Shown in pieces: positions 10,399 to 19,426 of a stretch of 64,000 bases of DNA. The stretch covers positions 806,001 to 870,000 of the forward strand of contig OY723306.1 in assembly GCA_963210315.1 (NCBI GenBank), written 5' to 3'. Below the pieces are notes generated by a model. That model did not search any database. It was not told where the DNA came from and saw only the letters and a list, made by a program, of their open reading frames with translations. This DNA comes from Rhynchopus euleeides (taxonomy: Eukaryota; Euglenozoa; Diplonemea; Diplonemida; Diplonemidae). How positions within the stretch are numbered: the stretch's first letter is position 1; the number at the start of each line of letters is the position of its first letter. A program made the translations under genes and the position numbers.

Positions 10399-12306
10399 CA
10401 AGCCACACCTGCGCAGGGAGAGCCGGGGTTGTGCGGGCCGGCGACACCTCCCTCAGACACACCGCCACTGCACACACAGTCCACACTTCAAGGGGAACCA
10501 GCGGTGCCACAAGCTCAAGGGGAGCAGAATTCACGCATGCCGTGGCGAGTAAAAGCGCAAACCACACAGCCCAGTGCTCAAGGGGAGCCAGCGGCGCATC
10601 AAGCTCAAGGGGAGCAGAACCCACGCACGCCGTGGCTAGTAAAAACGGAAATCACACAGCCCAGTGCTCAAGGGGAGCCAGCGGCGAAGCAAGCTCAAGG
10701 GGAGCAGAATCCACGCACGCCGTGGCTAGTAAAAACGGAAATCACACAGCCCAGTGCTCAAGGGGAGCCAGCGGCGCATCAAGCTCAAGGGGAGCAGAAT
10801 CCACGCACGCCGTGGCTAGTAAAAACGCAAATCACACAGCCCAGTGCTCAAGGGGAGCCAGCGGCGAAGCAAGCTCAAGGGGAGCAGAAACCACGCACGC
10901 CGTGGATAGTAAAAACGAAAATCACACAGCCCAGTGCTCAAGGGGAGCCAGCGGCGAAGCAAGCTCAAGGGGAGCAGAAACCACGCACGCCGTGGATAGT
11001 AAAAACGAAAATCACACAGCCCAGTGCTCAAGGGGAGCCAGCGGCGAAGCAAGCTCAAGGGGAGCAGAATCCACGCACGCCGTGGCTAGTAAAAACGCAA
11101 ATCACACAGCCCAGTGCTCAAGGGGAGCCAGCGGTGCATCAAGCTCAGGGGGAGCAGAATCCACGCACACCGTGGTTAGTAAGAATACAGCCCAGTGCTC
11201 AGGGGGAGCAAATGGCGCAGCAAGATCACGGGATGACGCCACACAGGCCGTGGCCGGTCACCAACACTGCTCGGAGAGAGCAGGCGACAGAGCGGGCCGG
11301 CCCAGCAGTGCAGCAGACGGGATCCCAGGGGCGGGACCCGACAGCGGAAGGCCACACAATCGAGTCGGGGCTGCAGCGGTGGCTGCGCAGGGGGCCAGCA
11401 ACTCGAGGACGCCCGCGGATGTCAGAGACAGCAACCCTCCCGGACGGGACGAGGGGGGAAGTCGTGTCTGCAGCCAACGCCGTTCTGGACCGGGCACTCG
11501 CGAACTCCACATGGGACAACATCGCGTCGTGCTACCGGCGGTTCCAGGAGTTCCGTCAGGCCTGGGAGGCCGCCGAGGGACCCATCGACACGGGGACGGC
11601 GATCATCTTGTGGGTCTCCAAGAAGATGTCTGTCGACAACGTGCTGCCATCCTCGGGGCTGGCCTACAGCTACGCCGTGTCGTCCGCGCACCGCCACATG
11701 CTGGAGGACACAGTGCACTCGCACAAGCTCGACGCGTTCAGACGGGGACTGAGGCGCATGGGGGCGGAGGTGCCCCGGACACAGGCGGTGCCGGCGACGA
11801 AGGCAGAAGTGGAGCAGGCGATGCGGGACGAGCGGGACCCCGAGGTGCGACTGGCACTGGGGCTGATGTGGCACGGGGCCGCAAGGTGCTCGGACGTGAA
11901 GAGTATTGCAACCCGAGAGGTGCGGGTGAAGAACGACGGGGTGGTATCTATAACCTGGAGGGGCACCAAGAACGACCCGTTCGCGAAGGGACAGACTACA
12001 GGGGTGTGTTTGCCTACGCAGCTGAACGGTGTGCTGGGGAAGACGATGCGGAAGAACCGGGACGGCGGCCTGGTTCAAGGCGTGTCGTACAGCAAGGTGT
12101 CCCGGGCGGTAAAACGGGTGAACCCCGCGCTGACGCCACACAGTCTACGCAGGGGGGCAGTGCACCACCTGATTCACAAGGGGCTCGAGTTGCGAGCGGT
12201 GCAGAAGCTGACCCGCCACCGGACGACAGAGGGGCTGCTGCAGTACGCCCCACTGGCCGCGACTCGTCTCGTGGAGGAGACCGCGACTACATCACGCCAG
12301 CTCTAG
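10399..12306 (+). CDS. Tyrosine recombinase of YR retrotransposon
   Basis: The open frame begins directly after the gag TGA and in the same frame. The first ATG inside it is near 10540, so it may be made by stop readthrough or from that ATG. The N-terminal third is built of about eight 90-bp tandem repeats (30-residue units containing PRTPWLVKT). The C-terminal domain carries the catalytic set of tyrosine recombinases: Arg in GAARCSD (about 11884), H-x-x-R as PHSLRRG (about 12139-12150), the second His in LTRHRT (about 12214), and the Tyr nucleophile in LLQYA (12244). Tyrosine recombinases insert circular cDNA intermediates in this class. Catalytic residues look intact. Confidence 0.85.
   Translation, partial: QATPAQGEPGLCGPATPPSDTPPLHTQSTLQGEPAVPQAQGEQNSRMPWRVKAQTTQPSAQGEPAAHQAQGEQNPRTPWLVKTEITQPSAQGEPAAKQAQGEQNPRTPWLVKTEITQPSAQGEPAAHQAQGEQNPRTPWLVKTQITQPSAQGEPAAKQAQGEQKPRTPWIVKTKITQPSAQGEPAAKQAQGEQKPRTPWIVKTKITQPSAQGEPAAKQAQGEQNPRTPWLVKTQITQPSAQGEPAVHQAQGEQNPRTPWLVRIQPSAQGEQMAQQDHGMTPHRPWPVTNTARREQATERAGPAVQQTGSQGRDPTAEGHTIESGLQRWLRRGPATRGRPRMSETATLPDGTRGEVVSAANAVLDRALANSTWDNIASCYRRFQEFRQAWEAAEGPIDTGTAIILWVSKKMSVDNVLPSSGLAYSYAVSSAHRHMLEDTVHSHKLDAFRRGLRRMGAEVPRTQAVPATKAEVEQAMRDERDPEVRLALGLMWHGAARCSDVKSIATREVRVKNDGVVSITWRGTKNDPFAKGQTTGVCLPTQLNGVLGKTMRKNRDGGLVQGVSYSKVSRAVKRVNPALTPHSLRRGAVHHLIHKGLELRAVQKLTRHRTTEGLLQYAPLAATRLVEETATTSRQL
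10485..11192 (+). repeat. 90-bp tandem repeat inside the recombinase ORF
   Basis: About eight direct repeats with units beginning CAGTGCTCAAGGGGAGCC at 10571, 10661, 10751, 10841, 10931, 11021 and 11111, plus a diverged first unit and a truncated last one. The 90-bp period keeps the reading frame, so each unit adds 30 residues. Units differ by only a few bases, which suggests recent expansion. Confidence 0.9.
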
Positions 12307-13241
12307 CGGCGGGGCGCATCCCCAGGGCTCTTGGGGCGTTCCCGTCGTGCGCCGCCCACCTCGCCAAGCCGAGCAACTTCGAGGGTATCCTGAGGATGTG
12401 TGCCTACGCATACGACCCCGAGGGCGAGGGGGACGAGGCGTGCAGTGCTGGGCTGGACATCGGGTACGGCGGGGACTTCTCCGTGGAGGTGGAGGGAGCG
12501 CAGGTGCGACCGGAAGCCGAACGTGAGGGGGGGGTGCTGGCACCCATATCATCCAACAGGATGGCCCTCGACGCGGTCCGCAGCCTGGACCTCCACGGGG
12601 AGCTTGAAGATGTGCTGGACGTCATCACGTCACTCGACGCCTTCGAGAGCCTGCTGACGAAGCCGACAGGCGGCAGGATGGCGAGGGGCACCTCGCGGCA
12701 CATGCGGCAGCACGCGGACAAGCTGCTCGAATGGGAGGTGGTGGAGCCGATGCAGGGGGACCCCCAGATGACGATGCCGGCTTTCACAGTGGCAAAAAAG
12801 GCAGGGGATCTCCGGCTGGTGGTCGATGCACGAAAGCTGAACGCCGCGATGAGGCGCCCCCCTGAGATGCGGCTGCCGCGCATCAGGGACGTGATCGACG
12901 CAGTGCTGAACGCAGATGCAGCCGTGATCGCGGATGGAGTATCATTTTTTTACCAGATACCCCTCGCGAAGCCGATCCGGAAGTACTTCGGCATGCGCCT
13001 GGGAGATGGCAGAGGCGGCACACTCGACTTGTGGCTGAAGGTGCTGTGCATGGGGTGGTCGTGGAGCCCATCGATAGCGCAGCGCATCTCGAGGGTTCTC
13101 GCAGGGCCGGGGAACGTCGCATGGGTGGACAACTACATCATCCTCGGGGGCAGCGAGGAGGAGGCGGCGAGGAGATACACCGAGTTCAAGCAGTGTGTGC
13201 GTTTCACCACAACCTCTCCCCTCCCCATTCCCCCGTGTTGA
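12282..13241 (+). pseudogene. Truncated reverse transcriptase of YR retrotransposon
   Basis: Reverse transcriptase in the -1 frame relative to the recombinase; its frame is also open far upstream through the recombinase gene, so the true start is unclear. Recognisable blocks are RLVVDARKLN (block 2), ADGVSFFYQIPL with the first catalytic Asp position (block A/3), MGWSWSPSIAQR (block B/4) and WVDNYIILG at the catalytic motif. The canonical YxDD is WVDN here. Homology stops about 20 residues later at the direct repeat (13194), after which the frame reads 15 unrelated residues to a stop. Thumb and RNase H regions are absent, so this copy cannot make a complete enzyme. Confidence 0.8.
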
Positions 13242-14729
13242 GTGACATGTGTCGATAGTGTTCCATTTTCCCTGTTGGTGAGGTGACATTGCCGGTGCCC
13301 AAGCAGTGCACTGCCTGGCACGGCCCTATTAGGGGAGCTGAGCGTGATTGGCCTCTATGGTGTGGATATAGTATGGTATGACCCCGCCCCACACCCAACA
13401 GCGGGGCATGATTTTTCACTCGAAAAAGTTGCAGAAGATACAGTAAGAACGTCGTTTAAGTCGTTTTTATTTAAGACGGTTTCAGCCGCGCCGACTTAAA
13501 GAAAACGACTTATTTAAAACGGTATCGAATTGAACCCGCCAAAAATCGCTAAGCGCTACCGTGGCTCGCTACGCTCGCACAATATGCTACATGTTGCACA
13601 CCTCCCGGTGCCCATCGACTGACACAAAACAACGGGCGTGTCTGTCGAACGGGCGAACCTCGTATATACCTTACATGTCGGGCCCTTGCCGTGGGGTTCT
13701 GTTCACCGAGGGCAGTACCACCTCTGCCCTCGGTGAACAGGACTGGGTCCACATCTTGATCACCTCGTGGGTATGGGCAGAGAGGCAGAGAATGGGTATC
13801 AGTGACCGGAGTATTAACTGATGTGAGACAAGCGACCATACGCCAGTCCCAGACGCCACTCTCACAGACAATGGGAAGGGAAGGGGTTCTATGAATCCCT
13901 TCCCTCGACCAGTGTCGGGACAAATACCTTGCCATCAACTGCCTCTAACTAGACAACGGCATGATCATGGCAGGGACACCTTTTGGTATGGTACATCCTC
14001 AGAGCAAGCCCACCTACCTCCATTTTTTCCCGGCCTGCGGCGCCGGGAAAAAATAAATAAATAAATCGGAAAAATGCAAGGTCCGGTGGATTTTGGCGGC
14101 CCGACATAAAATAAACGACTTAATTCAAACGATACCGCTTTAACACCGACTTATTTGCCGCGAAGTCTGTAGTGCGGTGCCCGAACAATTAAGTAGGGCG
14201 TGACACACCTGACAAGAGTGGTTTGTTGTTCCCTTTGCTAGCACATGAGGGGGGGGGTCTCCCTCACCCCCCCCCCTCCCAGCTGCAATTTCAATCTGGT
14301 CAGGAGTCTACTCCCTTCCCCCCTCCCCAACAAAAACCCTGTGCTGTCTGATTTTTTTTGCCACAGCCGTGCCACCGCTCCACCGCTGTCCACCATCAGC
14401 CTGCAGGAACACACACACGCACCACGTCCCCCCCTCCACCCTCTCCACCTTCAACGACAAGCAAAAGTACACCACTCACCGAGTGTTTCTCCCTCTCAGC
14501 AGCCCCCCCGCCCCCCCCTCTGGCGTGTCGGTTCTTTAGATCACACACAACCACCGCCACAAAACACACCGCGGAACGACCTCTCCTCTTCCTCCTACCC
14601 CCCCCCCCCTTCATCTAGGCCACCCCCTTTGTTTTGTCATAGATTAGTTCCACCCCCCCTCTCGCTGAGACTTCTCTCTCTTTCTTCTCCTCTATTTGCT
14701 CCATATCTCGGGGCACCTCCGGAAGCGCG
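13242..14729. other. Intergenic region
   Basis: No gene seen. It contains degenerate ACGACTTA-rich repeats (about 13440-13535 and 14100-14165; AAACGACTTA occurs in both blocks), a strong 17-bp hairpin at 13699-13740, and a long pyrimidine-rich stretch (about 14240-14705) that runs up to the next start codon. The last part has the character of a splice-acceptor tract. Confidence 0.55.
13699..13740. repeat. Perfect 17-bp inverted repeat with 8-nt loop
   Basis: CTGTTCACCGAGGGCAG at 13699-13715 is exactly complementary to 13724-13740, with loop TACCACCT. The stem is long and GC-rich. It lies between the truncated YR element and the next gene; no reading frame uses it. It could be a small foldback element or an RNA hairpin. 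Confidence 0.85.
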
Positions 14730-15422
14730 ATGCAGCAGAGCGGGAGGAAACGGGGGTACCCCTCGGGGTCCGGGAGTGGGAGGCAGCAGCAGCAGCAGCA
14801 TGTCGCCGCCCCTGCTGCACCACCTCGCGCTGCTGCCCAGCCCCGCGCGCGTGCCGCCCCCCAGCAGCCTGCCTCCGGCTCGGAGTTCCTCTTTGCGGAT
14901 ATGATGCAGGCGATGCGGGATTCGTTGGCGTCACAGCCCGCGCCAAACCAGGGTGTGTCACGGGATGGGACGTGTCTCTACTTCCTGTCAGGCTTCTGCA
15001 GGATGGGCGAGGCCTGCCGGAATCGGCACGGCAGCGCCGGCGGGGGTCGCACGGCGCGGGGTGGAGGCGCGGCGCCTGCCCCGGCACACCCCAGGACAAC
15101 GACACGCAGTTCTGTGTCGACCACAGTAGACACGTGGGGTGCCGTGGCTGCAGCGGAGGCTGCAAACAAGCGTCGGCGTGTGGAGGGGCGGCGGTACAGC
15201 GATGTTGCTACCCGGTTGGGTCCGAAACAGCAGCGGGATAAACGCACCGAGGAGTGCTGCGTCTGTCTGGAGAACTTCAACAGGCCTAAGACTGACCCGG
15301 TGTGCAAGACGCGGGCGTGCGGCCACTGCTTCCACCAGAAGTGTCTCACGGAGTGGCTCAGGTTTGGCACGTGCTGCCCTCTATGCAGCACGGAGCTCTT
15401 CAACGAAGATGAGGAAGAATAA
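14730..15422 (+). CDS. CCCH zinc finger plus RING finger protein
   Basis: 230-residue protein, probable E3 ubiquitin ligase with RNA-binding capacity. A low-complexity Gln/Ala/Pro-rich N-terminus (1-50) is followed by one CCCH finger, C82-x7-C90-x5-C96-x3-H100. A RING domain at about 176-221 starts with C176-x2-C179, has the central CGHCFHQKC block and ends CCPLC. An acidic tail (NEDEEE) closes the protein. A lone CCCH followed by a C-terminal RING is reminiscent of the Cwc24/RNF113 splicing-factor layout, but those proteins are otherwise different, so I give no symbol. The start is the first ATG after a pyrimidine-rich stretch. It sits upstream of, and on the same strand as, the SUMO ligase gene. 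Confidence 0.85.
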   Translation: MQQSGRKRGYPSGSGSGRQQQQQHVAAPAAPPRAAAQPRARAAPQQPASGSEFLFADMMQAMRDSLASQPAPNQGVSRDGTCLYFLSGFCRMGEACRNRHGSAGGGRTARGGGAAPAPAHPRTTTRSSVSTTVDTWGAVAAAEAANKRRRVEGRRYSDVATRLGPKQQRDKRTEECCVCLENFNRPKTDPVCKTRACGHCFHQKCLTEWLRFGTCCPLCSTELFNEDEEE

Positions 15423-17935
15423 GCGATGTCGTGGATTACGTCTCTGGGTGGGGTTGTATGGGATTGTGCCAAAGCCAAAGCTGTCATGCGTGTGCAAAGC
15501 AAACCAAACTCTTCCTCGGAGGGGGCGGTGGCGTTTCGCTTTTTTTCGCAGGGGGGCGGGGGTGTGTGGGGTGGGGGTGGGTGGGCGGTGGTAGATTGTG
15601 TGAAAACAACCTGAAGGCTTCAGGGGTTGCTGCCCTGGATGGCATGTTGACAGACACTTTGACACTCAGCATTCGCAGGGCATGGCCAGGGGGGGCGAGA
15701 AGAAGTTGACAAGCTCACCAGCTGCCTGGTGATTGGATCAGGCAAGCAGGCCGGTGGTGGTGGTGGTGGTGGTGGTGGCACTGAGGAGGGGCAAGGGCCA
15801 TTGCGCCCACTCCTCAACAGAAGGGAAGGGCAATCAATCGAGCTCTCACTAGCGCTGGTGGTTTGCCCCCTCGCAAGAGAACCAACGTGTGAATCTTGGC
15901 AACGCCAACCTGTTGAAAGAAGCCAAACCTGTGGGGGTACTTGTTTCCCCCCTCCGGTCAGAATGGCGAAGGGAATGCCATGTGTATGATGAAGTGTTCC
16001 CTCCCCCAAACAGCACACAGGCGTGTGACGGTTTAGCCCAACGCTTGAGAATGCGTCACATACGTTGCTTTTATGGGGATGGTACACCACTCACAGCCAG
16101 AGTGGTGGTGGTGGTGGTGGTGGTGGTGTGGGTATGTTTTCGGATGAAGCCTTTTGTGACCCACAGCGGGTTTTGTCTACAGTGTCCACTCAACGCAGAA
16201 AGGCACTCTCCCTCCCCACCAACACCGCCCTCAGTGTGTGCCATATATAATGTCTTGAGGATGCCGTTCGACTCAGCTCAGAGAGGGCTCTTTGCTAGAT
16301 CAGACCCTCTGCAAAACAACATCACTCGGTAATGTTGGCCCAGGTCGGGGTGGTTGTGAGTGTGTGTGTGTGGTGACCATGTTTTCTTTGAGCTCAGGCA
16401 GACCACCCCCACCCAGAGATGGGCCAGCAGGGGCAGTGGGATCGCCCCTCCCGCCGCTGCTGAAGATATCCACGTCACGTGGTGTGTTCGGATATTTTGA
16501 AGGAACACCGCTGCGCACCGTTGATCCCCTTTCCACCACCCCCCCCCCTCGGTTTTCTCTTCCTTTCTCTCTCTCTCTCTCTCAAGTGATTTTTTGACAG
16601 CGGTGCTGCTCTGGCGTGCTGATCGCGTACACCGCAGTTCTCGTGCAGAGGTCTCTCTCTCTCGTGAGCTTCTGTACGATGCAGGTCCGCTCATCCAACA
16701 TAGCCAACGGCGTGCTGAGATATCCAGTGAAGGGGGTGGGTGTGTGTTGTGTGTGTGTGCGTGTCTTCGCGAGAGACGAATTTCGGGAATTGTCACAAAA
16801 AAAAGCGCACCCTGTTCGGCAAAACCGTCACGATGGCCCCATTCGGTCGATATATTCTTTTCAAGCGCCTTTCTGGGCTGTCCTCGCCTTCTCTGGGTGG
16901 TGGGGGTGTGGGGGGGGGGGGGGGCGGTATGGATGGGGTTGTATGCTAGGTGAGCCCTGGCGTTCTTGGGCACATGTGTCTCACACGACATTTCATTTCT
17001 AAAACCCTCTCAATCTGGCCCACGGGGAACGGGGAAGAGGGGGGGCGGGGGTGTGGCGCGGGGGTTTTGGCGTTGTGGCTTCGCTGTCTTCTTTTGAGCC
17101 TAAGGCGATGCCTGAATACCAGTTCCAGTTCGCGGGGTGTGTGCGAAACACAGTTTTGGCCCACAAGTTTGGTGCGGAACGAATGCCCCTCGCCCCCCTC
17201 CCCCCACACCCTCCTCTCCCCACGCACCCATCCTGTTTGATTTTTTTTGCTAAAACCTGTCTGTCGAAGCCACACAGCCAATCAAGGCTGTTGGCAGCGC
17301 GTGTGGTGTTCATTTAAAGCGTCGTGAAGGAGTTCCGGCTTTCTGCTGCAAACTCTCTTTATATTTTTTTCCGCCCCAGCCCGTATCCTTTCTCTCCCAC
17401 ACCTCCCTCTTGACACAGAGATGTTTTCAGAGAGCATTGTTCTTTCTGTTATTTCAAGGCTTTTCAAGGCTTTGGCTCGAAAGGAGAAGGCAATAAGGGT
17501 ATCTCGCTTGGTCTTCGTCATTGGACACACTGCAACACACGCCGCCAATAATTGGAAAAATGGACCGATTCGACACATGCATGTGACGGGGTGTGTGTGC
17601 AGTGAAGGTATCATCAGAGTTCGCTCAATGCGACCTACACTGGACAGAATGATAAACCTGTGCGAGTGTATTGTGTATGTCAACGGGGCAGATCGAGCCT
17701 AGGTATTTGTCGAGACTCGAAACCAAAGTGCAAACCACTAAACAGGCAGCCGCCCCCCCCACCTCTCGGAAGGAAGGGAGGAGGTGCCGGCACAAAACCC
17801 CACCCCTCCTCCCCGACCCCCCTCCAGAACACACCATCACAGCACCCACACCCACCCACGCACACCTCCACTCCGCCCGACAGGCGAGGGGCTGTCTGAC
17901 CCCTCTCCCCCCCTCAGGGGGTGGGGGCCTGCAGG
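15423..17935. other. Intergenic region with microsatellites
   Basis: No convincing gene. G/T-rich DNA follows the RING gene stop (about 15540-15600). (TGG)n microsatellites lie at about 15754-15778 and 16101-16130, a CT-repeat tract at about 16560-16585, and pyrimidine-rich DNA precedes the next start. One copy of the short stem-loop motif is at 17596-17648. ORFs here are low-complexity and overlap on both strands. Confidence 0.55.
17596..17648 (+). repeat. Short intergenic stem-loop motif, copy 3
   Basis: Nearly identical to 3404-3455 over about 50 bp, including GTATCATCAGAGTTCGCTC and the 7-nt loop CGACCTA. The left stem arm is CAATG (17626-17630) against CACTG (17638-17642), so one pair is lost in this copy. 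Confidence 0.55.
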
Positions 17936-19426
17936 ATGGGCGCCGACACGCTTCTCGACCTGACGGAGCAGGTGAACAAGGACCTGCGGAGCTGGAAACC
18001 CAGGCGGGGCGCGCTGAACTTCCACCCCGGGTTTGAGATCATCCGGATCGAGCGTGCGTTGGAGATGCCCTGGAATTCGAAGAGCCAGGTCATCGCTGGG
18101 GTTGCCTTTCGGAATACATACGCTCCGGCGGAGAAGGGGTGCAGCTTGCAGCTCCTTGCTCTGGCGAAGAATCACAACGGGAAGCTGAGGTGTGTACAGT
18201 GGTACCACGAGTGCTGCCTGGCGTTGAAGGATAACACTATCCTGAAGTATGACGAGTCGATGTGGACCGCAGAGCTGCCTTTCGGGAAGTTCATCGAGGC
18301 GATTTTCTACGTCGACCAGAAGAAGCAGAACCGTGTCGACCACGACCCTGTCCCTCCGGTGCACTGCCTCGCTATCGCGCAGGTTCGCATAGGGGAGGCG
18401 GAACCAGAGGCTCTAGCGAAGATCATCGCACCGCAGCTCCCGAGATGCACCTGGAGTTTTGGGGAGAATGACGGTGTTGTTGCGGAGGCGGAGTGCCTGC
18501 GGTTGCGCGACCCGATGTCGATGCAGGTGATCACCACACCGGTCCGCCCCCGCGGGTGTGAGCATGCGCAGTGCTTCGACCTGGTTGCCCTCCTCGGGTC
18601 ATTCCTGCAGCACCGCTCCAAAAACCTCTCGTGCATCGTCTGCGACTCGCAGTTCGACATGTCGGACCTCGCGATCGACACCAACTTCGTCGCCTTCTCC
18701 ACAATCATGTCACAGCTGAAGAAATCCGACCCGGCGATCCGCAGGACAGTGGAGGACAGGGGGGACATCACAATCCCCTCCAAGATATACCAGAGCCTGG
18801 GCGACGGGACCCCGATCGCCGAGAGGACCGCCTCCATCCGCGACATCCTGACGGAGAGCCAGGGGCTCACGCAGAACCCGGTGGCGGGTGTGACCGACAC
18901 GGTGGATTTGGATTCCGACGTGGACATATCCGTTGTATCGGATGACTCGCATGTTGCGGCTGCAGCGCCTCCGCCACGCCAGGGGCAGCAGGCACAACCC
19001 CCAGCGAAGAGGCAGCGTCGCCTGAGACCTCTGATCGAAGAGGTGGTGGGGGGCACGGGTGAGGCGATTAAGATAGGCGGTATCCTCGCATTCCTCTGCC
19101 CGGGCACAGGGCTTGAGGGGCACACCATCTATGTTGCGGTAGTAGAAGGTGTGTCGCCTCCCGACGCCGAAGGTTCCTCGCAGCTGACGGTCCGGGAGAT
19201 GCGTTCTGTGTTGGGGACGGAGCAGCAGGGGCAGTTTTACCCATTCTACATCCCAGGGAGGGCGACGTGGCGTGAGTTGAACACATCTGCAGTCCCGATC
19301 ACCGGGAGGTGGGTGCATCTGGCACGTGCCGATCAGGTTGACGGCAACAAACGGGGGTTTGAGCTGGCGGAAGGCGAGCAACAAAGGCTTGCATCACTCC
19401 AGCTCGACATGAGTGGTTTCTACTGA
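17936..19426 (+). CDS. SP-RING (PIAS/Siz-type) SUMO E3 ligase
   Basis: 496-residue protein. The ATG at 17936 follows a poly-pyrimidine tract with CAG at 17915-17917. Residues about 198-250 match the MIZ/SP-RING zinc finger of PIAS and Siz SUMO ligases: TTPVRPRGCEHAQCFDL, then SCIVC. Likely zinc ligands visible are C208, H210, C213, C233 and C236. About 80 residues further on, D-I331-S-V-V334-S-D-D is a good SUMO-interacting motif (hydrophobic core followed by acidic residues), in the order seen in PIAS proteins. The N-terminal 190 residues may correspond to a PINIT-like region, but I cannot identify it by eye. A basic stretch, AKRQRRLR, near 365 could be a nuclear signal. Expected role: transfer of SUMO from the E2 to nuclear substrates. 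Confidence 0.85.
   Translation: MGADTLLDLTEQVNKDLRSWKPRRGALNFHPGFEIIRIERALEMPWNSKSQVIAGVAFRNTYAPAEKGCSLQLLALAKNHNGKLRCVQWYHECCLALKDNTILKYDESMWTAELPFGKFIEAIFYVDQKKQNRVDHDPVPPVHCLAIAQVRIGEAEPEALAKIIAPQLPRCTWSFGENDGVVAEAECLRLRDPMSMQVITTPVRPRGCEHAQCFDLVALLGSFLQHRSKNLSCIVCDSQFDMSDLAIDTNFVAFSTIMSQLKKSDPAIRRTVEDRGDITIPSKIYQSLGDGTPIAERTASIRDILTESQGLTQNPVAGVTDTVDLDSDVDISVVSDDSHVAAAAPPPRQGQQAQPPAKRQRRLRPLIEEVVGGTGEAIKIGGILAFLCPGTGLEGHTIYVAVVEGVSPPDAEGSSQLTVREMRSVLGTEQQGQFYPFYIPGRATWRELNTSAVPITGRWVHLARADQVDGNKRGFELAEGEQQRLASLQLDMSGFY

Larger units (their letters stand above)
9328..13210 (+). mobile_element. Tyrosine-recombinase retrotransposon, 3' truncated
   Basis: Three consecutive coding regions on one strand: a zinc-finger gag-like ORF, a tyrosine recombinase, and a reverse transcriptase that stops shortly after its catalytic motif. 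Gene order (gag, YR, RT) matches DIRS/VIPER-type YR retrotransposons. A 17-bp direct repeat, TGTGTGCGTTTCACCAC, lies at 9328-9344 before gag and at 13194-13210 exactly where the RT homology ends. The rest of RT and all of RNase H are missing. The second repeat may mark a deletion between the leader and the RT gene, or a truncated terminal repeat. Recombinase and RT are related in sequence to the complete element at 45.7-50.2 kb. Confidence 0.8.

Noticed and set aside
10816..11058. Minus-strand repeat frame opposite the 90-bp repeats
   Set aside because: Shadow of the tandem repeat in the recombinase gene.
10485..11192. Regular 90-bp repeats considered as a CRISPR-like array
   Set aside because: The repeats are contiguous, without variable spacers, and lie inside a coding frame.
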